From positions 1 to 41,520 of the forward strand of contig JAUSQD010000075.1 of assembly GCA_030652695.1 (NCBI GenBank): a stretch of DNA of 41,520 bases. The letters run 5' to 3'. The position numbers were made by a program, and so were the translations under genes. Of the stretch, positions 34,330-41,520 are shown piece after piece; the stretch's first letter is position 1, and every line of letters begins with the position of its first letter. This stretch comes from Actinomycetota bacterium. Lineage in GTDB: Bacteria; Actinomycetota; Actinomycetes; S36-B12. Below the pieces are notes generated by a model. The model did no database searches. It saw only the letters and a list, made by a program, of their open reading frames with translations, and was not told the origin of the DNA.

Positions 34330-34361
34330 GAATCGGATTCTGTTAAGCCGGAATCACATTC
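34330..34361. promoter_or_regulatory. Two spaced palindromes GAATC-NN-ATTC
   Basis: GAATCGGATTC (34330-34340, extended arms CAGAATC/GATTCTG) and GAATCACATTC (34351-34361, extended CGGAAT/ATTCCG) are two copies of one palindromic core, exactly 21 bp apart, or two helical turns. They lie in the divergent region between the substrate-binding protein (-) and the DDN-like gene (+). Regulator unknown. Confidence 0.55.
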
Positions 34362-34519
34362 CGCCAGATCAGAACAGCGTTTGTTATGCAACCGTTACCG
34401 GAAAACTCGGCATTTCAACTCAAATCAACCAGATCCTGCAGGTGACATGCGCAATGCACGGCTGGAAGACTCCACTGCAGAGGCGGCGATCTCCACGACA
34501 GCACTCAGAAGGGGAAGTC

Positions 34520-34936
34520 ATGAGCGAAATGCAGGATTGGAACGCTCAGATCATTGAGGAGTTTCGAGCCAACGCTGGACAGGTGGGCGGCAACTTTGCC
34601 GGAGCACCCATGCTGCTGCTACACACCACTGGGGCGAAATCGGGGCTCGAGCGAGTCAATCCGATGATGTACCAGGACCTCGGAGATGGGCGTATAGCCG
34701 TGTTCGCCTCAAAGGCTGGAGCCGACAGCGACCCCGACTGGTATCGCAATCTCGTCGCCAATCCTGTAGTCCAGGCTGAGATCGGCACCCGCACGCAGGC
34801 ATTCGTGGCTCGCACAGCCAGCGACGAGCGAGACCACATTTGGACCAAGCAGAAGCTGGACTATCCCGGCTTTGCACAATACGAGTCCATGACGAGCCGA
34901 GTGATTCCGGTGGCCATTCTCCAACCGGCTGACTGA
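34520..34936 (+). CDS. Deazaflavin (F420)-dependent nitroreductase-family protein, DDN-like
   Basis: 138-aa split-barrel protein. FAGAPMLLLHTTGAKSGLERVNPMMY is the family hallmark (LLLHTTGAKSGxxRxxP; binding of the deazaflavin), followed by IAVFASKAGADSDPDWYRNLVANP and a C-terminal TSRVIPVAIL. Start ATG 34520 with GGGGAAG upstream; the longer frame has no support. Mycobacterial relatives use reduced F420 to reduce quinones or nitro compounds. That the organism makes F420 is implied, not shown. Confidence 0.9.
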   Translation: MSEMQDWNAQIIEEFRANAGQVGGNFAGAPMLLLHTTGAKSGLERVNPMMYQDLGDGRIAVFASKAGADSDPDWYRNLVANPVVQAEIGTRTQAFVARTASDERDHIWTKQKLDYPGFAQYESMTSRVIPVAILQPAD

Positions 34937-34944
34937 GCCAGCTC

Positions 34945-35367
34945 CTAAGTCAAAATTCGTGGCCATTCGATTGCCGGGCAGCGATCCATCACCATGTCCA
35001 TCTCGTGCTCGATCACTCGATCAGCAGCGCTCGTGTCGATCACACCAAGTTGAAACCACACAGCGTCAGCGCCAATGACGATGGCTTCATCAGCAACTGG
35101 ACCCGCGAGGTCAGAGTTCACAAACACGTCGACCACATCAATATGACCGATGGCTTCTTGGGCTTCCAAGAGACTCGTGTAGCCCTGCTCGCCGTGGACG
35201 ACCCCTGCGGACGGATGGACGGGGATCACTCGCTTGCCCTTCTGCTTCAGCAGCTGGGCAATTCGGTAGGCGTCGCGGGATTGATTGTTCGACAGGCCCA
35301 CGACGGCCCACACCTGTGCTTCGCGCAAGAGCCGAGCAATGACTTTGGGATCGTTGATGACGCTCAT
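34945..35367 (-). CDS. CoA-binding domain protein (YccU-like)
   Basis: 140-aa Rossmann-fold protein of the CoA_binding family, as in succinyl-CoA ligase alpha subunits but alone. Motifs: VWAVVGLSNNQSRDAYRIAQLLKQKGKRVIPVHPS (nucleotide-binding half), IDVVDVFVNSD, IGADAVWFQLG and the final DRCPAIEW. Small free-standing members are widespread with no settled function. Start ATG 35367. Converges on the DDN-like gene with an 8-base gap. Confidence 0.9.
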   Translation of the reverse strand: MSVINDPKVIARLLREAQVWAVVGLSNNQSRDAYRIAQLLKQKGKRVIPVHPSAGVVHGEQGYTSLLEAQEAIGHIDVVDVFVNSDLAGPVADEAIVIGADAVWFQLGVIDTSAADRVIEHEMDMVMDRCPAIEWPRILT

Positions 35368-35401
35368 CGCGCCAACCTACGCTCCATGACGGTCACGAGT
35401 T

Positions 35402-36658
35402 TCAGACGGACGCGGCCTCATTCATCGCGCGCCATTCATGCTTGGAACGCAAAGTGGTGTCCACATCAGGCGACATCGCGCGAAGACCGCCAACAGTGGC
35501 GTCCTCCTTGCTGATGTGCTTGAAGGTGTCCCACTGGAAAAAGCGAGCGCTGTTCTCCCAGGTGAACATATGGATCTCATTGTCAGGCACGCCTGCGCCG
35601 TTCATTTCGTTCAAGACGAATTCCGGGGCGTCGGGAAAGATCGAATCAGAGTGTGGGTAATCGCATTCCCACGCGATTACCTCAAGGCCGATGTCGTGTC
35701 GCACCTTCAGTGCAATGGGATCGGTGACATAGCAGGCAAGTGAGTGCTCCCGGAAGATGTCGCTGGGGAGCTTGTCTCCAAAGTCATGCCCAAGCCACCG
35801 CTGATTTGTGTAGTGACGATCGCAACGGTCCAAGTAGAAGGGGATCCAGCCGATCCCGGCCTCGGACCAAGCTACCTTCAGATCCGGGTACTTCCAGAAC
35901 GCTCCACCCCAGAGCAAATCCTGCGCCGCGAATGTCGACACCTGCGTCGCAAGAATGATCATGTTGTCGATCGGCGCTGCCGGGGCCATGTTGATTGCCC
36001 CGAAGCCTTGACCAATGTGCAGACACATCACGACCTGCAGTTCCGAGCAGGCCTGGAAGAAGGGCCCCCAGTACTCAAGATCGTGGTAGCTGGGCAAGCC
36101 CTGAATATGTGGCAGTTCAGGCATCGTCACTGCATGACAACCCTTGGCAGCCACGCGATGAACTTCAGCAACCATGGCGGCCTGATCCCACACAGGAATG
36201 ATGGCCAAGGGAATGAAGCGTCCAGGGTAGGCGGCACACCACTCGTCGATATGCCAGTCGTTGTAGGCCTTCAGCATGATGAGCGCGAGATCCTTGTCAG
36301 CTGCCTCTTGGAAGAAGCGGGCACTGAATCCTGCATAGGACGGGAAGCACATCGAGGCCAGGATGCCGTTGCGATTCATATCCCGCACTCGTTCGTGGAT
36401 GTCGTAGGCGCCTGGACGCATCTCTGCGTAGGACGAGGGGTCAAAGCCCCACTCCTCCTTTGGCCAGCCGACGACTGCATTCATGCTCGTGGACATACTC
36501 CACTTTCCTTGGAAGGTCCACGATTCAATGCCTCGCTCATCGACAAGCAGCTTGGGCGCCTGATCCTTGTAGGCCGCCGGGAGGTGCGCGTCATACATAT
36601 CGCTGGGTTCGATGACGTGGTCGTCATTGCTGATCAAGATCATGTCGTTGACGTTCAT
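35402..36658 (-). CDS. Amidohydrolase family 2 protein
   Basis: 418-aa TIM-barrel metal hydrolase/decarboxylase of the Amidohydro_2 family. ISNDDHVIEPSDMY at the N-terminus supplies the metal-binding Asp-x-His (in place of HxH), CLHIGQGF the barrel histidine, and WECDYPHSDS the late aspartate. RVRDMNRNGILASMCFP and WENSARFF are also typical. Relatives act on aromatic or carboxylic substrates; the substrate here is unknown. Divergent from a TetR regulator 175 bases away, which is a likely controller. Confidence 0.88.
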   Translation of the reverse strand: MNVNDMILISNDDHVIEPSDMYDAHLPAAYKDQAPKLLVDERGIESWTFQGKWSMSTSMNAVVGWPKEEWGFDPSSYAEMRPGAYDIHERVRDMNRNGILASMCFPSYAGFSARFFQEAADKDLALIMLKAYNDWHIDEWCAAYPGRFIPLAIIPVWDQAAMVAEVHRVAAKGCHAVTMPELPHIQGLPSYHDLEYWGPFFQACSELQVVMCLHIGQGFGAINMAPAAPIDNMIILATQVSTFAAQDLLWGGAFWKYPDLKVAWSEAGIGWIPFYLDRCDRHYTNQRWLGHDFGDKLPSDIFREHSLACYVTDPIALKVRHDIGLEVIAWECDYPHSDSIFPDAPEFVLNEMNGAGVPDNEIHMFTWENSARFFQWDTFKHISKEDATVGGLRAMSPDVDTTLRSKHEWRAMNEAASV

Positions 36659-36833
36659 GCAGTCTGCCCCCTCGTTGCCGAGCCTGGCTCCAAAAGCCTT
36701 TGCTCATTTTGCAGAGCCCATGCATCGCAGGCAAGAGTCAAGGCGATAGACGAGACAGAAGTCGCTGAATTTGTTCCACTTCGTCGCAATGGTGCGATAT
36801 CGAGATCTCCCATCAATGCGTAGCATCGCGGTC
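36659..36833. promoter_or_regulatory. Divergent region amidohydrolase / TetR
   Basis: 175 bases that should contain both promoters and the TetR site. An imperfect inverted pair TTTGC...GCAgA near 36698-36715 is the only candidate I can see, and it is weak. Confidence 0.3.
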
Positions 36834-37460
36834 ATGGACGTCGCGCACCGTCTGGCAATCCAGTCGCCCAGCACTCCCAAGCCTGAGGCGCACTCCTTCG
36901 AGAGCATGCACATCCGATTGCTTGCCACTGCCCTTGAAGTCATGAACGAAGTGGGCTACGACAACGCAACGGTAGGTGCGATTGCATCGCGAGCATTTGT
37001 CAGTCGTTCAACTCTGTATCGTCACTTCGAGAACAAGTCGGACATGCTTCAGCAGATTCTTCAATGGCACCAAAAGAGCGTGTTTGAGTCGTGCTTGAAG
37101 TTGACGCGCATTCGACCAGGTGACAAAGAGGCGCTCAGCGGGTGGCTGGAAGACTTTCCCGGGCTGTATGAATGGCCCAGCGATGCGATCATCGACAGTC
37201 ACGTGAGCGGCGATCGACTGATCAACAGAATTCACGACTCCCGGCGCGCGGCGGAAAGCGTGATTCGTGCCTGGGAGCGATCTGGGTGGACCACGACCAG
37301 CGCCACTCCGGTTGAACACATTCTGCTGCTCTTTCAGTTGATGACCCACTGGTGTCGCTACCGTCTTGCCTTCGGAACTGAGCGAGCCAACTTGTCCAGG
37401 GAGGCGCTGCTCGACATCGTCAGTCGTGAGCTTGCCTCCGTTTTCGTGCCGAGCAGATAG
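36834..37460 (+). CDS. TetR-family transcriptional regulator
   Basis: About 208 aa. N-terminal helix-turn-helix: LATALEVMNEVGYDNATVGAI, then ASRAFVSRSTLYRHFENKSDML, the TetR recognition helix pattern. The C-terminal ligand domain is unconserved. Start is uncertain: ATG 36834, ATG 36816, GTG/ATG near 36787 and TTG 36771 are all in frame without a strong ribosome-binding site. Probably controls the divergent amidohydrolase. A lipoprotein gene follows within 10 bases. Confidence 0.88.
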   Translation: MDVAHRLAIQSPSTPKPEAHSFESMHIRLLATALEVMNEVGYDNATVGAIASRAFVSRSTLYRHFENKSDMLQQILQWHQKSVFESCLKLTRIRPGDKEALSGWLEDFPGLYEWPSDAIIDSHVSGDRLINRIHDSRRAAESVIRAWERSGWTTTSATPVEHILLLFQLMTHWCRYRLAFGTERANLSREALLDIVSRELASVFVPSR

Positions 37461-37470
37461 CGTGCGCGGC

Positions 37471-37923
37471 ATGAGAATTTCAAAGAGACTTTCACTCGTA
37501 TTCGCCGGCATCGTTTTGACTTCCGTGAGTCTGGTTGGCTGCTCAAGCAGCGCTCCCACAACAAGCACACCTGTCGCGAGCCAGACGCCGCTGACTCAGG
37601 ATCCGATGACTGAAGCGCCAATCGACGAAGAGGCCGGTGCCAGCTACTGCGATCCGCTGGAACAGGCCTTCTCGATCAAGCCGGCATCTGGAGAGCCCGC
37701 GACAAACGAAGAACTGGCAGCGTTTGGCGAAGCGATGCTTCCAGTCGCGGAGGCAGCCTCGGCAGATGGTCGCAATGATCTGGCGGAGATGTTCACTCTC
37801 GTTGCCCAAGTCAACATCGATCCAGACACTACGACAGACGCAGAGACCAGCGAAGCCCTGAATTCGGTTCTCAGCAACGCTGACGAGGTCAACGAGACCT
37901 GCGGAATCGACCTGCTCCAGTAA
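37471..37923 (+). CDS. Hypothetical lipoprotein
   Basis: 150-aa protein with a lipoprotein signal peptide: MRISKRLSLVFAGIVLTSVS followed by lipobox LVGC, so the mature protein is anchored to the outer face of the membrane. A Ser/Thr/Pro linker follows, then an acidic helical domain with two cysteines (YCDPLEQAF and ETCGIDLLQ) that may form a disulfide. No family recognised. Starts 10 bases after the tetR stop, so it is perhaps co-transcribed. Confidence 0.78.
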   Translation: MRISKRLSLVFAGIVLTSVSLVGCSSSAPTTSTPVASQTPLTQDPMTEAPIDEEAGASYCDPLEQAFSIKPASGEPATNEELAAFGEAMLPVAEAASADGRNDLAEMFTLVAQVNIDPDTTTDAETSEALNSVLSNADEVNETCGIDLLQ

Positions 37924-37989
37924 ACGCTGGCAGACTGCGCACCGAGTGCATGCGGAGTTCCCGCAGGCACCTTCGCAAAGGGGACTTTC

Positions 37990-38379
37990 GTGTTCGATGA
38001 CAACGGCAGTTATCTGCTCGGCTTGATTGAGTTCTTTCTGTTCTTCGCCTGGTTCATGTGCCTGTTCTGGGTGTTGAGCGACATCTTCCGAAGCAAGGAT
38101 CTAGGTGGCGTAGCCAAGACGGTGTGGGTAGTAGTCGTCATCGTCCTGCCTTGGCTGGGAATTCTGGTGTACCTCATCGCTCGTGGTGGCGGCATGCACG
38201 AACGAGCAATTGAGCAGGCCCAAGCCATGCAGAAGGCACAGACGGAGTACATCCAATCCGTTGCGGGCACCACTGGCACTCCCACAGAGCAGATCACTTC
38301 GGCCAAGAGCTTGCTCGACAGTGGCGCAATCAATCAGGCTGAGTTCGATCAGTTGAAGTCCAAGGCTCTGGCTTCGTAG
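37990..38379 (+). CDS. PLDc_N / SHOCT domain small membrane protein
   Basis: 129 aa starting at GTG 37990 with AAAGGGGAC upstream. Two transmembrane helices (LIEFFLFFAWFMCLFWVLSD and VVVVIVLPWLGILVYLIARG) form the PLDc_N module, a membrane hairpin also found before phospholipase-D domains. The C-terminal ITSAKSLLDSGAINQAEFDQLKSKAL is a SHOCT motif, a short oligomerisation helix pair. No catalytic domain. Function unknown. Confidence 0.88.
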   Translation: MFDDNGSYLLGLIEFFLFFAWFMCLFWVLSDIFRSKDLGGVAKTVWVVVVIVLPWLGILVYLIARGGGMHERAIEQAQAMQKAQTEYIQSVAGTTGTPTEQITSAKSLLDSGAINQAEFDQLKSKALAS

Positions 38380-38393
38380 CAGTTCTCTGATTC

Positions 38394-38446
38394 AACAATC
38401 GCGGAGGTGCCACCAGCATTGAGCTGGAGGCACCTCCACGATTGTT
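38394..38446 (+). terminator. Long hairpin, probable terminator
   Basis: Arms AACAATCG-GGAGGTGCC and GGCACCTCC-CGATTGTT pair over 17 bp with one C/A mismatch, and an inner CCAGC/GCTGG stem closes on ATTGA. Starts 15 bases after the PLDc_N/SHOCT stop. The run of T after it is short (TTT), so it may also be a stable RNA end or two-way terminator. Confidence 0.7.
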
Positions 38447-38519
38447 TGACTTCATGATTCGCGCATCAGATCTCGGCATTTCGACAGGGCATGCGTGCCA
38501 GTTTCGACACAATGCGCAC

Positions 38520-38867
38520 ATGACACCAATGGAAACTGCGCAGCGATATGTCGAACTGTTCAATGCCAATCGCATGGGCGATATGGGACGTCTGTTTGCC
38601 GAGAATGGTCTCTGGGTTCCGCCGAACGACAATCCCCCCACTCGTGGGCGCGATGCGATTGTTGCCGGCTACGAGTCGCTCGCCGAGCAGACAGCATCGA
38701 TGACCTTCACTGATGCCCGGTATTACCAGGACGGCAATGTGGCCATCGTTGAACTGACATCCATGACCCCGGACGGACCTGTCGGGCGCGTGGCCGATGT
38801 CTTTGAGTGCAATGACGCAGGCGAAATCCTGCGCATGACGGGTTACAGCCACACACCCCGTGCCTGA
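38520..38867 (+). CDS. NTF2-like/SnoaL-type protein
   Basis: 115-aa small cone-shaped fold protein. MTPMETAQRYVELFNANRMGDMGRLFAEN is the usual helix pair, followed by strands (ASMTFTDARYYQDGNVAIVE; FECNDAGEILRMTGY). Members are ketosteroid-isomerase-like enzymes or binding proteins; no catalytic Asp/His pair can be assigned. ATG 38520 gives the family N-terminus; the frame is open further up to 38442 but that runs into the hairpin. Confidence 0.82.
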   Translation: MTPMETAQRYVELFNANRMGDMGRLFAENGLWVPPNDNPPTRGRDAIVAGYESLAEQTASMTFTDARYYQDGNVAIVELTSMTPDGPVGRVADVFECNDAGEILRMTGYSHTPRA

Positions 38868-38879
38868 CCCGGGATTTCA

Positions 38880-38905
38880 TTAGGCAACCTAATTTGGTAG
38901 CCTTA
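38880..38905. promoter_or_regulatory. Tandem MarR-type operator overlapping a -10 box
   Basis: TTAGG-CAA-CCTAA (38880-38892) is a perfect 13-base palindrome. The next 13 bases, TTTGG-TAG-CCTTA, are a degenerate second copy. TATAAA (38904-38909) overlaps the end. The marR GTG is at 38911, so a TATAAA-driven transcript would start at or inside the gene; a leaderless mRNA or a later start is possible. Confidence 0.6.
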
Positions 38906-38910
38906 TAAAT

Positions 38911-39372
38911 GTGAATCTGCAATTGAGCACCGCTGCCGCGAACGAGGCACCAGACGCCCCAAGCGACTTGGGCATGGAAGTGGCCGGCGCTGTGGTGCGG
39001 CTTCATCGGCGATTGAGGTCTGAGCGCATCGATGACCAGATCGGTGACACCCACTATTCGGTACTGGTGTTCCTCGTGAAGCAAGGCGCACATTCGCTGA
39101 AGGAGCTCAGCATTCGTGAACGGGTCACGCCTCCGTCAATGAACCAAACAGTGAACGCTCTTGAGGCGGCAGGCTACATCGAGCGTCACGATGATCCTGA
39201 TGACCGACGCAGAGTACTCATCGCGGCAACCGACAGCGGGATCGCTGTTGCCAAACAGACTCGCCGTTTGCGTCATGCCTGGATCAACGCACGCCTGAAG
39301 GATCTGCCCGCCGCCGACCGCGAGGTACTGGAAAGGGCGGCACAGATCCTTCGCCACATCGCTGACTCATGA
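38911..39372 (+). CDS. MarR-family transcriptional regulator
   Basis: 153 aa from GTG 38911; if the -10 box at 38904 is real, the ATG at 38974 (MEVAGAVVRLHRRL) is a better start. Winged helix: DTHYSVLVFLVKQGAHSLKELSIRERVTPPSMNQTVNALEAAGYIERHDDPDDRRRVLI, quoted in parts: SLKELSIRERVTPPSMNQTV and DDPDDRRRVLI (wing). Its stop is 10 bases before an MFS exporter gene, the usual regulator-pump arrangement. It likely binds the tandem palindrome upstream. Confidence 0.9.
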   Translation: MNLQLSTAAANEAPDAPSDLGMEVAGAVVRLHRRLRSERIDDQIGDTHYSVLVFLVKQGAHSLKELSIRERVTPPSMNQTVNALEAAGYIERHDDPDDRRRVLIAATDSGIAVAKQTRRLRHAWINARLKDLPAADREVLERAAQILRHIADS

Positions 39373-39382
39373 GACCGCATCC

Positions 39383-40678
39383 ATGAGCGCAATGTTCAGC
39401 TCACTTTCCATCTTCAACTATCGGGTCTGGGCATCCGGTGCGATCGTGTCAAACATTGGCACGTGGATGCAGCGCATTGCTCAGGACTGGCTCGTGCTCA
39501 CCCACTTGACTGACAACAACGCAACAGCTGTCGGCGTGGTGATGGCCTTGCAGTTCGGCCCTTCGATCCTGCTGTTGCCGGTCACCGGAATGGCCGCGGA
39601 TCATTTCGACAGACGCAAGCTTCTGATGATCACTCAAGGCGCGATGGGAGCCCTCGCTCTTGGACTTGGACTGCTCACGATCACCGGCCTGGTTCAGCTA
39701 TGGCAGGTATTTCTCTTCGCGTTCCTCCTCGGATGCGTGACGGCATTCGATACTCCCGCGCGACAGACCTTCGTTTCTGATCTCGTGCCCGGGTCCAGTC
39801 TGTCCAATGCAGTCGCCCTGAACTCGACATCATTCAACGGAGCCCGGCTCATTGGGCCTGCAGTTGCAGGGGTGCTCATTGCGGTGCTCGGCACTGGTTG
39901 GGTCTTCATCAGCAACGGACTCTCATTCAGCGCAGTCCTGGCCTCGCTCGCGATTCTTCGCACTCATGAGCTTGTTCATCGGGATCGACCAGCGAGAGAA
40001 CCTGGAAGTTTCATGGAAGGATTTCGCTACGTCTGGTCACGACCAGATCTGAAGGCGATCCTGCTGATGCTGTTCCTCCTTGGGACATTCGGCATGAACT
40101 TTCCGATCTACCTCTCCACCATGTCGGTCACGGTATTCAATGCGGGGGCGGGGGCATTCGGAATACTGACCTCCGCTATGGCCTTGGGGTCAGTCGTGGG
40201 GGCTCTGCTGTCTGCTCGGCGTGCCCGACCGAAAGTGACCTTGCTGCTCGCTGGTGCCTCAGTGTTCGCAATTTCCCTCGCGTTCGCAGCTATTGCCCCC
40301 ACCTATGCACTGTTTGCCATCGCGCTCATGATCGTTGGGGTCGCATCGCAGACACTCATGACCACCGCCAACAGCACAGTGCAACTCTCCACTGACCCTG
40401 CAATGCGTGGGCGGGTGATCGCAATCTTGATGGCCGTCATCATGGGCGGCACTCCGATCGGCGCTCCGATCATTGGCTGGGTGGCGAACAGCTACGGACC
40501 CCGAGCGGCAATCGGTCTCGGCGCTGTCGCCGGTCTGCTGTCGGCGTGTGTGGGCCTGTTCTACTTGATTCGCTATCACCATCTGCGTCTACACCGCATT
40601 GGTTGGCGCTTGCGGATCAGCCAAAGCGAACCCGAGCACCTGACAGCGATGTTCGAGGAGGTCAGCACCGCACGTTGA
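39383..40678 (+). CDS. MFS transporter (EntS/MFS_3 type exporter)
   Basis: 431-aa 12-helix major facilitator protein. Opening FNYRVWASGAIVSNIGTWMQ and RIAQDWLVLTHLTDN are hallmarks of the MFS_3/enterobactin-exporter-like group; the loop MAADHFDRRKLLM is the family A-motif; FDTPARQTFVSDLVP and NSTSFNGARLIGPAVAG are also conserved. Predicted to export small molecules with proton exchange. The gene is coupled to the preceding marR, so it is probably induced by its substrate. Confidence 0.92.
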   Translation: MSAMFSSLSIFNYRVWASGAIVSNIGTWMQRIAQDWLVLTHLTDNNATAVGVVMALQFGPSILLLPVTGMAADHFDRRKLLMITQGAMGALALGLGLLTITGLVQLWQVFLFAFLLGCVTAFDTPARQTFVSDLVPGSSLSNAVALNSTSFNGARLIGPAVAGVLIAVLGTGWVFISNGLSFSAVLASLAILRTHELVHRDRPAREPGSFMEGFRYVWSRPDLKAILLMLFLLGTFGMNFPIYLSTMSVTVFNAGAGAFGILTSAMALGSVVGALLSARRARPKVTLLLAGASVFAISLAFAAIAPTYALFAIALMIVGVASQTLMTTANSTVQLSTDPAMRGRVIAILMAVIMGGTPIGAPIIGWVANSYGPRAAIGLGAVAGLLSACVGLFYLIRYHHLRLHRIGWRLRISQSEPEHLTAMFEEVSTAR

Positions 40679-40724
40679 TCCTCCTCGGAGATGACGATGT
40701 GCGCCTCTGTTGTTCCGTGACATG

Positions 40725-40758
40725 AATATGGCGGGTGTCCGAGGACACCCGCCATATT
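40725..40758. terminator. Bidirectional terminator between MFS and substrate-binding protein genes
   Basis: Perfect 16-bp inverted repeat (AATATGGCGGGTGTCC and its complement) around a 2-base centre, so the real loop is a few bases larger. It lies between the convergent MFS (+) and substrate-binding-protein (-) genes and can serve both, with short A/T runs on either side. Confidence 0.85.
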
Positions 40759-40773
40759 GCATATCCGAGTTGA

Positions 40774-41520
40774 CTAGCTGAGAACGACCTTGCCGGTCGA
40801 GGTGTCGATGTACTTGGCACCACAGGTGGGCTTGGGATCAGCGATGAGGTCGGTGCCCTTGGCGATCAGGTACCAGCCGCACAGAGCGGGGTTGCCGTTT
40901 GGCATGAGTCCTGGGCCCTTGAAGCTGACCTTCTCAGGAACCAGTCCGCCACCGTCGTAGTTGGTGACGTTGCGCAGCCCATTGATGAACGAGGCACGCG
41001 TTGGGCACTTGCCGGCGACCTTCAGACCCTTGATGAACAGGTCAGCTCCCAGGAAGCCCATGGGCGCACCTGAGGAGTAGGGGTTCAGGCCAGCGGCCTT
41101 CATGCCTGCTGCGTAGGTCTTGACTGCGCGGTTGTTCACACCGACCGGCACGGAGCCGTAGGTCGTGCCCAATGCGCCTTCAAGAGCACCGTTCGCGGTC
41201 TTCAGCACTGCTGGGTCAGACAGACCCACGATGCTGACACCCTTCAAGGTGACACCCTGCTGCTTCAGTGCGCTCATGATCGAGATGGCGCCATCGATGA
41301 ACCCAACAATGATCGCGCCGTCAGAGCCGGAGTTCTTGATGCGCAGTGCAGTGGAGGTTGCATCGTGTGTGCCCTGAGGCTCATCGGAGATGCGCAGTGA
41401 CTGAGTCAGTCCTGGTACGAATGGGATGAGACCAGCAGTGGCGTTGCCGGCTGCCGAGGCACCCGTGCTGACGTGGTTGATGTTTGCGATCTTGGTGACG
41501 CCCATCTGCTTCAACTTCTC
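40774..41520 (-). CDS. ABC transporter substrate-binding protein, LivK type, partial (paralogue of 32945-34246)
   Basis: C-terminal 248 codons of a second Peripla_BP_6 receptor; its start is beyond the window. Aligned by eye with the first copy, about nine residues in ten are identical (e.g. GFIDGAISIMSALKQQGVTL, GTTYGSVPVGVNNRAVKTY, APMGFLGADL). Differences are mild, mainly near the C-terminus (NPALCGWYLIAKGTDLIADP versus NPAVCNWFMIAKGTDLVPDA). The spacing of the three cysteines seen is kept. Recent duplication with possible change of ligand. No transporter subunits are seen between the copies. Confidence 0.92.
   Translation of the reverse strand, partial: EKLKQMGVTKIANINHVSTGASAAGNATAGLIPFVPGLTQSLRISDEPQGTHDATSTALRIKNSGSDGAIIVGFIDGAISIMSALKQQGVTLKGVSIVGLSDPAVLKTANGALEGALGTTYGSVPVGVNNRAVKTYAAGMKAAGLNPYSSGAPMGFLGADLFIKGLKVAGKCPTRASFINGLRNVTNYDGGGLVPEKVSFKGPGLMPNGNPALCGWYLIAKGTDLIADPKPTCGAKYIDTSTGKVVLS

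Noticed and set aside
35744-36823. 359-aa plus-strand open frame
   Set aside because: Antisense to the amidohydrolase, whose motifs are clear; this frame shows no family.
1-41520. CRISPR arrays, insertion sequences, prophage and rRNA
   Set aside because: No spaced direct repeats, transposase, integrase, phage structural gene or rRNA-like sequence was found.

Overview
The window is a moderately G+C-rich actinobacterial chromosome segment. The evidence is a coproporphyrin-dependent haem route (CgoX, CpfC, HemQ/ChdC), a ferrochelatase with the extra cysteines of the [2Fe-2S] actinobacterial type, a deazaflavin (F420)-type nitroreductase-family protein, DUF6328 and DUF1801 proteins, and GTG/TTG starts with frequent ATGA or GTGA coupling. 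An uncultured aquatic lineage is plausible, but the sequence does not settle this. No phage, transposase, CRISPR array or rRNA was seen.

Layout. (1) 1-1172: minus-strand ettA (cut by the window edge) and a second-type SSB. (2) 1466-10694: a signalling block. A NarL-type PAS/GAF histidine kinase (+) converges on a six-gene minus-strand operon: CheY-like receiver, HEAT-repeat membrane protein, membrane GT2 glycosyltransferase, Hpt protein, receiver, and a 1157-aa GAF/4xPAS/HisKA/HATPase/2xREC hybrid kinase. All parts of a phosphorelay are wrapped around one polysaccharide-synthase-like enzyme. This is the best candidate for an undescribed system. (3) 10828-20294: nearly the whole tetrapyrrole pathway in two divergent operons, hemA-hemCD (fused) on minus and hemE-cgoX-hemQ-hemH-hemB-hemL on plus. 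Together they run from glutamyl-tRNA to haem b. (4) 20300-24671: an accessory stretch beginning at tRNA-Arg(UCU), with a small Imm-like membrane protein, two VOC proteins, an HxlR regulator, a relic of the tRNA 3' end, and a CDGSH protein overlapping tail to tail with a haem-oxygenase-like diiron protein. (5) 24802-32711: a mixed region with a beta-propeller protein, a MarR/membrane-protein operon, DUF1801, LtrA, Fpg/Nei glycosylase, a GGDEF cyclase, a secreted AttH/CrtC-like protein and TesB thioesterase. (6) 32945-41520: two near-identical branched-chain-amino-acid-type substrate-binding proteins in the same orientation, bracketing a DDN-like reductase, CoA-binding protein, amidohydrolase, TetR, a lipoprotein, a PLDc_N/SHOCT protein, an NTF2-like protein, and a MarR-MFS pair.

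Two genes (HEAT protein near 9520; membrane protein near 26272) are split by single-base frame changes. In both, the downstream frame still looks protein-like, so sequencing error or very recent mutation is likely. Several intergenic regions carry clear palindromes placed like repressor sites: before the VOC-HxlR pair, before both marR genes, and between the first substrate-binding protein and the DDN-like gene.
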